Shown: piece after piece, positions 1 to 8,379 of the stretch
How the letters are laid out: each line of letters starts with the position of its first letter
Numbering within the stretch: position 1 is the stretch's first letter
Assembly: GCA_003427395.1 (NCBI GenBank)
Contig: BFEA01000162.1
Location: 362,218-382,818, forward strand
Direction: 5' to 3'
Length of the DNA stretch: 20,601 nucleotides
Origin: Chara braunii
Lineage: Eukaryota; Streptophyta; Charophyceae; Charales; Characeae
The notes under the pieces: generated by a model
What the model was told of the DNA's origin: nothing
Database searches by the model: none
The model's input: the letters and a program-made list of their open reading frames with translations, nothing else
Position numbers and translations under genes: made by a program

Positions 1-1154
1 CCAAGGAATCGTCTTTGCCGCGCGGAGAGAAGATAGCAGACGGAGTGGGCGGAGGCCGAGCGGAGGTGGGCGGACGTAGCAGACGGGAGTTGGACGGGGG
101 GTGGGCCGCCAGCCGAGGGGAGGTGGGCAGACGAGAAGTGACCGAGGCAGAGAGGAGAGCGGGCGAAGGCCGACCGGAGAGGGGTGGAGGCAACGGGCGG
201 AGGCCAAGTGGAGGTGGGCAGAGGTACCGGTCGGGGGCCTTACGGAGGTGGGCAGAGGTAGCGAGAGGTGGGCAGAGGCGGACAGGAGGTCGGCGGAGGC
301 CTAGGGGAGGTTGGCGCGCACAGCGGGATGTACAGCAGGATGGCAGGAGGAGGCGGATGCGAGGTAGGCGGAGGGCAAGGGGAGATGGGAGATCCCAATG
401 GCGGAAGGGAGGGTTGGCACGCACGGCGGGATGTGCAGCTGGATGGCGGGAGGAGGGTGAGGTGGGCGGAAGGCAACGAGAGATGGGAGATCCCAACGGG
501 GGAAGGGAGGTGGACGGAGACTGACAGGCGGTCGTCCGAAACTGAGGGGAGGTGGCCGCGCACTGTTGAAAAAGAAAAAACGAAAAAAAACGGGGCGGTG
601 AAAGGGATGTCCAGCAGGATGGCAGATGTGCTGGCAGAGGAGCGGTGAGCGGAAGCGAAGGAGAAGTGGCGGAGGCAGAGCCAAAAGAGAGAGAGGACAT
701 GGCGGGAGGAGGCGGACAGTAGGTGGGCGAAGGCTGAGGGGAGATTGGCGATCCCAATGGCGGGAGGGAGGTGGGCAGAGGGAGACAGAAGGTCGGCGTT
801 GGGCGAGGGGAGGTGAGCGCACACCCTTTTTTTTGTTTTTTCTTTTTAAAGGCGGCAGAGGAATGGGAGATGTGCGGGCAGCAGAACGGAGGAGGAGAGG
901 AGATGCCGGGAGGAGGCGCACGGAAGGTGGCGGAGGCTGAGAGGATATGGCGGGAGGAGGCCTATAAGACGTGGCGGAGGTGGAGAGGAGATGGGGGAGG
1001 TGGCGAACAGGAGGTGGTGGAGGTGGAGAGAAGATGGCGGGAGGAGAACGACGGGAGGTAGCGGGAGGAGATGGAGGGAGGAGGCTGACGGGAGGTGGCG
1101 GAGGAGGAGGAGAAGTGGTGGAGGCGGTGGACGAAAGACAGAGAGGGCAGGGCC
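1..1154. repeat. Purine-rich GGAGG/GCGGAGG minisatellite-like DNA
   Basis: The plus strand is almost entirely G and A, built from drifting variants of GGAGGTGGGCAGAGG and GGCGGGAGGAGG. Long open frames exist on both strands, but they are low-complexity Gly/Arg/Glu on plus and Pro/Ser/Leu/His on minus, as expected from composition alone. No domain is recognisable and I do not call a gene. Confidence 0.8.
309..514. repeat. Tandem repeat of about 103 bp, two units
   Basis: Two consecutive units start with GGTTGGC(G/A)CGCAC at 309 and 412 and share GCGGGATGT, CAGC(A/T)GGATGGC and GGAGATGGGAGATCCCAA. A partial third relative (GATTGGCGATCCCAATGGCG) lies near 742-765. The units are diverged at several positions, so this is not a recent duplication. 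Confidence 0.7.
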
Positions 1155-1189
1155 CTGTCTCTTATACACATCTAGATGTGTATAAGAGA
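1155..1189. other. Nextera mate-pair junction adapter left in the assembly
   Basis: Positions 1155-1173 read CTGTCTCTTATACACATCT, the complete 19-bp Tn5 mosaic end. Positions 1174-1189 read AGATGTGTATAAGAGA, the first 16 bases of its reverse complement. The expected final CAG is replaced by TCG. Two mosaic ends joined in this orientation are the circularisation junction of Nextera mate-pair libraries. Frames crossing it give the telltale adapter peptides SYTHLDVYKR and MCIRDR. This is synthetic sequence, and continuity between the two sides is not assured. Confidence 0.97.
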
Positions 1190-1560
1190 TCGGGGTGGAG
1201 AGTTGGGGAGGCAGGAAGAAGGCGGGGGAAGCGGGGTCAGGATCGGGGAGAAGCTGGGGAGGGAAGTGGGGGAGTCACGATCGCTGTTGGGCGCGATCGA
1301 GGTCGGGGTAAGTCGGGGAGGGGGGGGGAAGAAGATTGTACGGTTGGGGCTAGGAAATTGCGCGGGGGTCGGGGAGGGGGGCTGAAAGGACGGTTGAAGG
1401 AGAAAAAGAGGAAAAGAAAGAAGGGAAACGAGGGGGAAAGAAGGGGAGGGAGAAGAAGGGACGCCAACGATGACGATAATGAGGAAGAGAGGAAGAAGAG
1501 ACGAGGGGAGGTGGAAGGATAGGAGAAGGAAAAGAAGAAAAACGAAAAAAATAATGATCA
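1190..1560. repeat. Purine-rich G/A tract, no gene
   Basis: This continues the G/A-rich composition of the left side, but less regularly: GGGGAGG and GGGGGG runs to about 1400, then GAAAAAGAGGAAAAGAAAG-type sequence. No periodic unit is shared exactly with 1-1154. Open frames on both strands are low-complexity. Confidence 0.7.
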
Positions 1561-1574
1561 CTTACCTACGCGTC

Positions 1575-1790
1575 AGCTTCACGACCGATGACGTGGCAAC
1601 GACAACGACGAAGGCAGCGAGGTGCTGACGCGTCAACGACGATAAAGACAACGGCGATGGCGATGACGTGGCATCAATCGACGATGACGAGGCAGCCATG
1701 TCGATGACATGGCAACAACGACGATGGCGACGATGTGGTAGCGCCGAAGACGGTGACGACGATGTTGATGACATGGCGGCGCCGGAGCAA
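1575..1790. repeat. Degenerate GACGATG / TGACGTGGCA repeat
   Basis: Loosely repeated CGATGACGTGGCA, CGACGATGGCGA and GATGACATGGC blocks recur about every 12-40 bp. Two copies contain TGACGTGGCA, which matches the G-box-like core bound by plant bZIP factors. Here it occurs as part of a simple-sequence repeat, so a regulatory role is not supported. Confidence 0.55.
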
Positions 1791-1858
1791 GGCGGGAGGG
1801 AGGGCCGTTTCGCCACTCCGATATCGGTGTGATGAGACCGAGGCAAAGCAGAGAGGTC

Positions 1859-1862
<4 letters not shown>

Positions 1863-1902
<40 letters not shown>

Positions 1903-1912
1903 ACACACACAC
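1863..1912. repeat. Compound microsatellite (GA)n(CA)n
   Basis: An uninterrupted GA run from 1863 to 1900 is followed by a CA run to about 1912. Confidence 0.95.
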
Positions 1913-2033
1913 ACTCACTCGCCTCGAACACGGACTCAACTCGAAACGACGGACGCAGACACGAAGTGAACACACACTCACTCGTCTCGGACACGGACTC
2001 AACTCGAAACGACGGACGTAGACACGAAGTGAC
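1908..2033. repeat. 63-bp tandem duplication
   Basis: CACACACTCACTCG(C/T)CTCG through CGAAGTGA(A/C) occurs twice with a 63-bp period and about four differences. Because 63 is a multiple of three, the plus-strand frame stays open as a 21-residue repeat (STRNDGRRHEV). The surrounding frame is compositionally odd and unrecognised, so I treat this as a DNA repeat. Confidence 0.85.
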
Positions 2034-2933
2034 AAAGTCTCAAAGTTGCAAAGTCGCAATCTTGGATTTCGAACACAAAGTCGCGACAAGTCACACTGAA
2101 ACACTAGCACCAAGGTCGAAGACTGAATGCCCCAACGGGGCTGGAGTCCGGACTTCAAGTACCAGACTCGGGCTCAGTCCGGAGGGTCGAGCAGCGGCCT
2201 GCCTCGGGATTGAACTGAGGATCGCAGGTCTGCGTCTGGGCGCCAGAATGTCGGATGGCGCCAAGTATCGAAATCCAAAAATGCCAGCGGAGGAATTTGA
2301 GAACGGGCGCCAACTGCAAAGCGCGGCAGCAGTCCAGAACCGGAAATCAGGAACTCGGAATAAAATAGCAGCCTGGCGGGTGGTAACCCGCGGACCAGGC
2401 ATCGAGCCCTGGCTGAGTCCGTAACAGGAACCTTATGTTCATTGACCATGATGACCACGCAACGGAGGAGGATTTGGCTAATCTTGGGGAGGAGACAAGG
2501 ATGGAAGAGGGCCCAGAGACTTCAGAGGGTGGAATGGCTGCTCCCATTAGAGAAAAGGCTAAGGGGGCGGGGAAACAAAAGGTAGGTCGACTGAAAGGTC
2601 AAAGTGACCAAGGACTATCCATATGGGTGAAGCTTGGTCTGGAGTACAAGGTGTGGCGAGACCATTGTCGGAACCATTGGTTCTTGAATCGAGACTCGGC
2701 CCTTGAGACATGGTATATGACAAAGAAGTGCACAGCAGAGGAATCAGGAAAGAGAGAGCAGGAAGAGAATGAAAGGACCAACCAAACGACAAAGATTGGC
2801 CCATCGGGACCAAGAATCCCAAGACGAAACTCAGGGCCACTAGAACCGAGGGCCCCAAGACAATGGTCGCACGGCACATGAGAAATAACATGAGAAGATG
2901 GGGTCATTAAAGTGTTGCAGGAAATTGGTAAAG
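2034..2933. other. No recognisable gene; weak plus-strand ORF at 2435-2881
   Basis: The strongest open frame is 2435-2881 (+), 148 codons from ATG. It is hydrophilic, with acidic, then tryptophan-containing (KVWRDHCRNHWFLNRD), then Pro/Arg-rich segments. I do not recognise it. A retroelement gag fragment is possible, since a poly(A)-tailed, hairpin-rich stretch follows on the same strand, but no zinc knuckle or other domain is visible. 2370-2425 holds a short imperfect inverted repeat (GGACCAGG...CCTGG...GTCC). Confidence 0.35.
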
Positions 2934-3046
2934 GTGGCCACTCGGTCAATCCCCTGGGTTTCAGGGCAATCAATGCTGGCCACTATTCTCATAAGGTCTG
3001 CTCAGTCGATCCCCTGTTGTGCAGGGTAATCAATGCTGGCAGACCT
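2934..3046 (+). repeat. Tandem pair of 60-bp stem-loop units with compensating stem changes
   Basis: Unit 1 pairs GTGGCCA (2934-2940) with TGGCCAC (2977-2983). Unit 2 pairs AGGTCTG (2994-3000) with CAGACCT (3040-3046). Each encloses an inner hairpin, CCCTG (2952-2956 and 3012-3016) with CAGGG (2962-2966 and 3022-3026). The 40 bases starting at CTC(G/A)GTC match at 33 positions at an exact 60-bp offset, yet the outer stems differ in sequence while staying complementary. The strand is assigned by the poly(A) run that follows. I match it to no known RNA family. Confidence 0.6.
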
Positions 3047-3089
3047 CACACTATTTTTCACCTTCTCAAGATGTTTTCTTTCAAGGGAC

Positions 3090-3222
3090 GCTGGACCCGT
3101 TTTCCAGCAGGTGGCACTCCCCATTAATAGATGGAGCCTCTCCCTAGGTGTTAGTGGTGTCTTCTCTTACCAGCAGCACTAACACTGGTGGGGATGTTTA
3201 AAAAAAAAAAAAAAAAAAAAAA
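3090..3222 (+). repeat. Two further hairpins followed by a poly(A) tract
   Basis: GCTGGA (3090-3095) pairs with TCCAGC (3103-3108) across 7 bases. GTGTTAGTG (3148-3156) pairs perfectly with CACTAACAC (3177-3185) across 20 bases. A run of about 23 A follows at 3200-3222. Hairpins ending in poly(A) are what a non-LTR retroelement 3' end or a retroposed RNA looks like; that origin is inferred. Confidence 0.55.
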
Positions 3223-3565
3223 GGTGCCCTCCTTCCTATAGAAGGATCGCCAGAAAAAATATAATACCCGGATACTGGTACCACGAAGAAGGGCAAGGCT
3301 CGACAACACTAAGAAAATAATGCTTTGGTGTCATTACAGAAGGCACCAACATGCGGCCTAGAGCGCCGCCCAGTCACGGCATGAGAAAAAAAAAAAAGGT
3401 GCCCTCCTTCCTATGGAAGGATCGCCAGAAAAAATATAATACCCGGATACCGGTACCACAAAGAAGGGCAAGGCTCGACAACACAAAGAAAATAATACCT
3501 TGGTGTCATTACAGAAGGCACCAACATGCGGCCTAGAGCGCCGCCCAGTCACGGCATGAGAAAAA
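3223..3565. repeat. 175-bp tandem duplication separated by an A-run
   Basis: GGTGCCCTCCTTCCTAT through GCCCAGTCACGGCATGAG occurs at 3223-3384 and again at 3398-3560 (175-bp period) with only a handful of substitutions. Each copy is preceded by an A-run (23 and about 13). Each contains CCTTCCTAT(A/G)GAAGG, a short hairpin. Open frames in both orientations are not recognisable. Confidence 0.9.
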
Positions 3566-4044
3566 CCTAATTGCAAGGGAACCTAGCAAGGAGGCTGCGG
3601 ACGGGTTAGTGGGCACCAGCTAGACAAGGGCCCAAGCACAAGGAATCTGAGGAGTGGTGGCCTTTGGAGGCCAAAATAAAAAAGGGCTAAAAAATAAGAG
3701 AAAGTCTGAAGTTCGAGGCAACTAGGCCTTGAAATAGAGAAGGGACTCGAGAGGGATGCAACGGATCACAAAGGCCTTAGTTTTGCTTTTTCATTGCCCA
3801 CGTATGGTGAACCTGAAAAATGAGGTTCTAGTGTGATCCGGGTTAAAACGACTAGCAAAGGTAGGAAGAAAAGAGCCTCGGGAAAGAATACGAGAACTAT
3901 GAGAGTATGGGAGTGAAAAAGGGGCAAGCCGCCACATCATGGTAAATTTGCCCCTTAACAAATAAGGTCTACGTACCTTGAACAGAGCTGCATCAAGACT
4001 AGATGCAGTTGGGACATAAACGATAAAAAACAAACACCTAGGGC
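3566..4044. other. A/G-rich degenerate repeat DNA, no gene
   Basis: No coding frame of note is present. The phrase GATGCAACGGATCACAAA at about 3757 resembles GGCAACGGATCAGAAA at 4140 and TACAACGGATTGCAAA at 7977, so the stretch appears to belong to the repeat family of 4045-4480. Confidence 0.4.
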
Positions 4045-4480
4045 AAAAGAAAACACATTCTAAATCCATTTTGGGACCGAATTCATCCTACGATGAAACA
4101 ATTACAAAATGCCAAAATAAAAAGGGAAGCGCGCTGTGAGGCAACGGATCAGAAAAAGTAAAGCAAACATGTGTTTCAAGTATATCCGAAGCCAATATTG
4201 AGTCCGAATGCTCTTGGAAATGTGCCGCTCCATTTTGTTTCAGTTTGGGACTACAAAAATAAATCACCATTGCACTTCGAGATTTAACCGCCTGCAAGGG
4301 AGTGTCAAGGCCATAGGAAAATAAGCCTTGATGACTGCAAGACACTAGAAAACAAAGCCTCGAACATGGGGCCCAATTGCAACAATGGACGGCGACTACG
4401 AGATCAAGATCGTGCGGTCAAAAATATTCGAAACACTCGAACACATGAAGAGGAAAAATTGAGGATGCTGAGGACTAGGA
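4045..4480. repeat. Diverged direct repeat, left copy (partner 7846-8333)
   Basis: Ordered blocks are shared with 7846-8333 in the same orientation: (G/A)ATTCATCCTA, ATCCGAAGCCAAT(A/G)TTGA, then CATTTTGTTTCAGTTTGGGAC versus TATTTTGTTTCAGTTTGGGAC, then ACCGCCTGCA, GAGCCTTG versus AAGCCTTGATG, CATGGGG and AATATTCGA(A/C)AC. Numerous substitutions and indels separate the copies. They may be old LTRs or untranslated parts of one retroelement family; neither TG...CA ends nor target duplications could be fixed. Confidence 0.6.
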
Positions 4481-4960
4481 AGCCTCAAATAAAAACGATA
4501 CAACATGGAGAACGATAACAGGGACAAGGTAGGCCCAAATAAAAGTAATCACAAAAAATTAAGACCGAGACCCGTGAGATGACCGACAGGACTATAATGT
4601 CAGAGACTAGCAGGAACAAGTGTCAGGGACTTGAGTTGTCTAAAGGGAACTATGGGGTAGCATGAGAAAGAAATAATCAAAGAAAGGTGCACCGTCAAGA
4701 TCGAGATCTAGCAAGTGCTAGTAGGAGGAAATGGGAAAGCCTCCGGAGGAAAGAGGGGAGAAATAAGGGAGGAGGGTTTAAGCTGCAGTTCAGGATATCT
4801 TAGATCAACCTAGCTAAAAAGATAAAGAGCCTTGAGAGGCCCTATGTGGAAAATATTCCACCAAGGACAAATCGAAGCAAACGGGGCCGCAATTTAGGGC
4901 TAACGGAGGCAAAATGGAACCCCCATGAGTATGGAAGTGCCTTTATTGCAATCAGGAACT
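4481..4960. other. A/G-rich unique-looking DNA, no gene
   Basis: The stretch is purine-rich on the plus strand with no recognisable coding frame, RNA gene or clear repeat. An 80-codon frame starting at 4846 runs into the inverted-repeat arm and resembles no family I know. Confidence 0.35.
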
Positions 4961-5197
4961 TGTCGAGCGCATCGGCTCCCGCCTTTTCCACAAAACGCGA
5001 AAGCCCTCCCGACCATGTCATGCAGGAGTTGAACAGAAACTATAGAGACAACTCAAGGACGATGCGAAGTAATCTCGTGGACCATTGAGACGATCGCGGT
5101 TGGGTCTTTCCTTCGCCCACTCTAGCTGGGTGCGCCAGTTGTACTTCCCGTGGTCTCCTCGATAGGATAGGTTCCTGCGGGGCACAACTTTCATCCC
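4961..5197 (+). repeat. Inverted repeat, left arm (partner 7374-7595)
   Basis: Reading forward from TGTCGAGCGCATCGGCTCCC to GGGGCACAACTTTCATCCC, this matches the reverse complement of 7595-7374 almost throughout, roughly 75-80% by eye. Shared blocks include CCCTCCCGACCATGTCA(T/C)GCA, AGAGACAACTC(A/G)AGGAC, GTGTACTTCCCG-like and GATAGGTTC. The arms flank about 2.2 kb. Confidence 0.75.
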
Positions 5198-5658
5198 AAA
5201 GGGGTTGTCACCACCCTTAGAGGCGTGTCCCTACCGAGCTATTGACCCACATGCAAAAGCTTTTACATACAATTGCAGAGGCACGTCAGCCGAGGGTGTT
5301 TGCTCGTCTCACTGTAGCATAGGTACGCTCGAGTAAAACGCCATCGTACCCCTGCAATTGCACATTGGTCGACACTCACAGCGTTGATCTCCTAAGCTCG
5401 AGACATGCGTCGGTCGACTAGGACGATCTCAATCAGAAGTGAAACCCATCAATCAATCCTAGTCCCTTGCACATAACTCGTACACACATTTATATATATA
5501 TAACCTTTCATAACCTTTTAGGGCAAACACACATGCCATCATTAAACCACCAGTCACCCTGTCGTCCAAAAATAAGCTTTCCGATGAGCACGGGACGCAT
5601 TTGGCCGGGGGGCGCCGACCAATAGGCAACCAGCGGGTCCAGTCGCAGAATTTGAGTA
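5198..5658. other. No gene recognised
   Basis: Mixed-composition DNA without a convincing frame. A short TATATATATATA run at about 5491-5502 is the only simple feature. Similarity to the right-hand partner region stops at about 5197. Confidence 0.35.
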
Positions 5659-5772
5659 CTAACTTCGACAATTTTTTGCACCTCGAATAATGCACAAAAA
5701 AATCTAAAAACTTCGGATCCAGTAGATTACGTCGAGATCTTTCCAAGAAAAATATCAAGAAAAAAAAAGTTA
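5659..5772 (+). repeat. Diverged direct repeat, first copy (partner 6078-6200)
   Basis: AACTTCGACAATTTTTTGC, a stretch ending in ACGTCGAGATCTTT, then AAAAATATCAAGAAAAAAAAAG is repeated at 6078-6200 as AACTTCAACGATTTTTTGC ... TCACGATCTTTTGAGG, AAAAATATCA and a long A-run. The A-rich 3' ends suggest retroposed copies of one short element. Confidence 0.65.
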
Positions 5773-6077
5773 CTTTTTAAATTCTAACTTTATTTTTTAT
5801 TTTAAATAGGGTAAAGAATTTCGATGTGACCCTAAGGCAAAAGTTGTTCAGTTTATTTTTCCACATAACATTGTTTTGTTTCGAAATGTTTTGAATTTTT
5901 TGAATTTTTTTTTGTTGATACCTTCCCTCGTTCTTGCACGGCTGGGCCGTCCGGGAAGATAGGGTGACCCGGGCGGCCCGGCTGGTAGCCTAGTTAGATA
6001 GTAAAATAATAGATGCCTTGAATTGGCGCATTTTCCATTTTTGTCACTCTGCCACCTATGGGCCAACGAAAAAGTGC

Positions 6078-6200
6078 CTTAACTTCAACGATTTTTTGCG
6101 CTCAAACCAAGGCAAAAAAAACTGCTGAAATTTGGTTTCCAAATACATTAGGTCACGATCTTTTGAGGAAAAATATCAAAAAAAAAAAAAAAAAAAAAAG
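6078..6200 (+). repeat. Diverged direct repeat, second copy, ending in a 20-A run
   Basis: This is the partner of 5659-5772. It ends with an uninterrupted run of about 20 A followed by G. The order of blocks is identical to the first copy but internal identity is only moderate. Confidence 0.65.
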
Positions 6201-6275
6201 ACCACGAAATAAATCGTGGTAGCATTTCAACGCATTTTCCATCTTTGCTGCTAAGTCGGTCCTCCACACGGTCCT

Positions 6276-6306
6276 ACCGGTAGCCCTCATTACCTGTGCT
6301 ACCGGT
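6276..6306. repeat. 9-bp perfect inverted repeat
   Basis: ACCGGTAGC (6276-6284) and GCTACCGGT (6298-6306) are exact reverse complements around a 13-base spacer. Function unknown. Confidence 0.8.
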
Positions 6307-6309
6307 CCC

Positions 6310-7373
6310 CCCCATTTTTGAACATCGGGGGTACTGATGGTTTAAAGCATACATATATAAAAAAGACATCCTTCCAGCCGACATCTCCGTAACCATTAGT
6401 GTCGAGATAATACAATGCAATGTTGAATAAACTATTAAACAATTCTTCCTCCTTGATAAAATTGAAATTTTAAGTTATAACTGCAAAGAGTTCTAGCATC
6501 AGTCAGAACTCTTATGTCAGATCCCTTGGCCTTAGCCACGCCTCAGGAATAAGACTTTTCTCATCTTCATGCAACTCCAAAATGTTCTCGCATAATAGAG
6601 TTAGGCTAGTCGTTGAAGCCAAATGATCATCTCAAAGGTGTTGTTCTTGTTCTCATACGATTGAGCTCATCATCAAGGCTAAATGATCAACTCAAAAATC
6701 TACTTCATCTTGTTCTCGGTCTCTTCACACTATATTTCCGCATCTCGTGGAATTGTAAAACTGACGGCTATTTTTATACAAGTCGTAATCTCTTGTTGTT
6801 TTCCCAAGTCTTGCCACCCGCAAAAATGTCAAAGAATCTATCTCTTCTCTGTGTGCGCCAGATTTATGATCTAGACCGACAGAGCATGTTTGTTATTTCT
6901 TTCCTGTCTTATGTATTTATCCCTCGATGCCAAAGCATGATAGTGAAATCATCGAGGTAATCCGAATACTATCCATCCGACGATCCTATTTTTTTTTTTT
7001 TTAATGATTACCTTGTGAAGCCATCGAGTGTGATGGCTTCCTCAACGGGACAGTCTATGCGTGGTGTTTGTGAAGATCGGATGAAATTTTCAGAGGTAGC
7101 GTTCAACCGCGATAAATTTGACGTTCGTCGCAGGCCTGAGCCTCCAGCGAGTCCAAGCGTGCGAGCTCGTCATCATCAAATATCAAGGTTGCGACGAGCC
7201 CACCTCGCACAACTCTAATAGTACGAGTACCATAGAGTGAGGCCATCTGTACGGCTAACCTACATTCTATGGCACGAAAGGGTCGACTTAGTCCAAATAA
7301 GTGTCGAGCCTCTATGTCCCGGATCCAAACAACGTAGAAACAGTTGTCGGGCGAGTAATCTCAAGCCTGCTGG
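6310..7373. other. AT-rich DNA without a recognised gene
   Basis: The best frame is 6613-6960 (+), 115 codons, rich in Ser, Leu and Phe and without a recognisable domain. A T-run lies at about 6990-7003. A weak internal duplication is visible near 6610-6710, where variants of GAAGCCAAATGATCA(T/A)CTCAAA recur (AAGGCTAAATGATCAACTCAAA). I call no gene. Confidence 0.35.
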
Positions 7374-7595
7374 GGATGAAAGTTGTGCCCCGCGAGAACC
7401 TATCCTGTCGTAGGAAACCGCGGGAAGTACACCTGGTGCACCCGGCTAGAGCGACGAAGGGACAACGCAACCGCGCGACGTTATTTTGCGTTGTCCTCGA
7501 GTTGTCTCTAAAGATTTTGTTTAAAGCTCTTGCGTGACATGGTCGGGAGGGGTCTCGCCTTTCGCGAAAAAGGCGGGAGCCGATGTGCTCGACAG
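7374..7595 (-). repeat. Inverted repeat, right arm (partner 4961-5197)
   Basis: This is the reverse-complement partner of the left arm, starting at GGGGATGAAAGTTGTGCCCC and ending at CCGATGTGCTCGACAGATGG. It is slightly shorter than the left arm (222 versus 237 bp) because of small indels. The overlapping frames look like shadows of repeat DNA. Confidence 0.75.
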
Positions 7596-7619
7596 ATGGC
7601 GTCGTTGCCACTGATCCGA

Positions 7620-7647
7620 GATCTTGATCTAGATCTAGATCAAGATC
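7620..7647. repeat. Perfect 28-bp palindrome
   Basis: The 28 bases are exactly self-complementary with no spacer. Each half reads GATCTTGATCTAGA from the outside in, with centre between 7633 and 7634. It lies 25 bp outside the right inverted-repeat arm. The left arm has no equivalent at the mirror position. Confidence 0.95.
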
Positions 7648-7845
7648 CATGGCCTAGAAAAAGCATCCATTGTTGCTTTACTTTTAACGAGACAAAAGAG
7701 GAGGAGGGAATGAGTTGGCCGTCAGTAGGAAACGACACGGTAGGGACTAGCAGGTCTCTACTGTTTGGGTTTAGTGGAGGGGAAAAACAAAAGAAAAAAA
7801 GAAAAAGGAAAGGACTTACAAACGATCAAAACGATCACCTAAGCG

Positions 7846-8333
7846 AAAAGCAAACACATGTTTTAAATACATTTGTGAACGGATTCATCCTAGGGTGAAT
7901 CAAATTCAAAGTATCTTGATTTTTCTTTGGATTTCCTTGAGAAAATCAAAGAAAAGCAAAACCTCTTGCAACCAAGATACAACGGATTGCAAAACAAGAG
8001 AGAAACACATATTTTGTGTACATCCGAAGCCAATGTTGAACCCGGATGCACTTGGAGATGTGTCGCCCTATTTTGTTTCAGTTTGGGACAAGTTTGGGGG
8101 CAACAAGACTAGGAAAACCGCCTGCATTACACTCCACAAATTAACAAACTGCAAGGGGATGCCAAGGTCAAGGGAAAATGAGCCTTGGCACACTCAAGAC
8201 ATTAGAGAGAGGTGTCTCAAGCATGGGGCAAAGGGAGACGATGAATGGCAACCGTGAGATAGGGATCTAGCGGTCGGGAATATTCGACACGCTTGAGACA
8301 CATGGGAAGGGAAAATTGGGACTGGCAGGGCCC
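7846..8333. repeat. Diverged direct repeat, right copy (partner 4045-4480)
   Basis: This copy has the same block order as the left one, including CATCCGAAGCCAATGTTGA and TTTGTTTCAGTTTGGGAC. It ends just upstream of the decayed reverse transcriptase. Position immediately 5' of pol raises the possibility that the family is the leader or gag region of the same gypsy element, but no gag motif is visible. Confidence 0.6.
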
Positions 8334-8379
8334 GGGGTTCAATATTCGTAATCGTTGATTACAACGAGTGGGGTCCTTA

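Noticed and set aside
962-1185. Short frames starting MCIRDR, MYKRQ or ending LLYTSRCV
   Set aside because: These are translations of the Nextera adapter, not biology.
15-1522. Long Gly/Arg/Glu-rich frames on plus and Pro/Ser/Leu frames on minus
   Set aside because: They follow from G/A-rich repeat composition, occur in several frames at once, and some cross the synthetic adapter.
2370-2425. Hammerhead-ribozyme-like fold around GGACCAGG...CCTGG...GTCC
   Set aside because: The required CTGATGA and GAAA core elements are absent; only a short imperfect stem is present.
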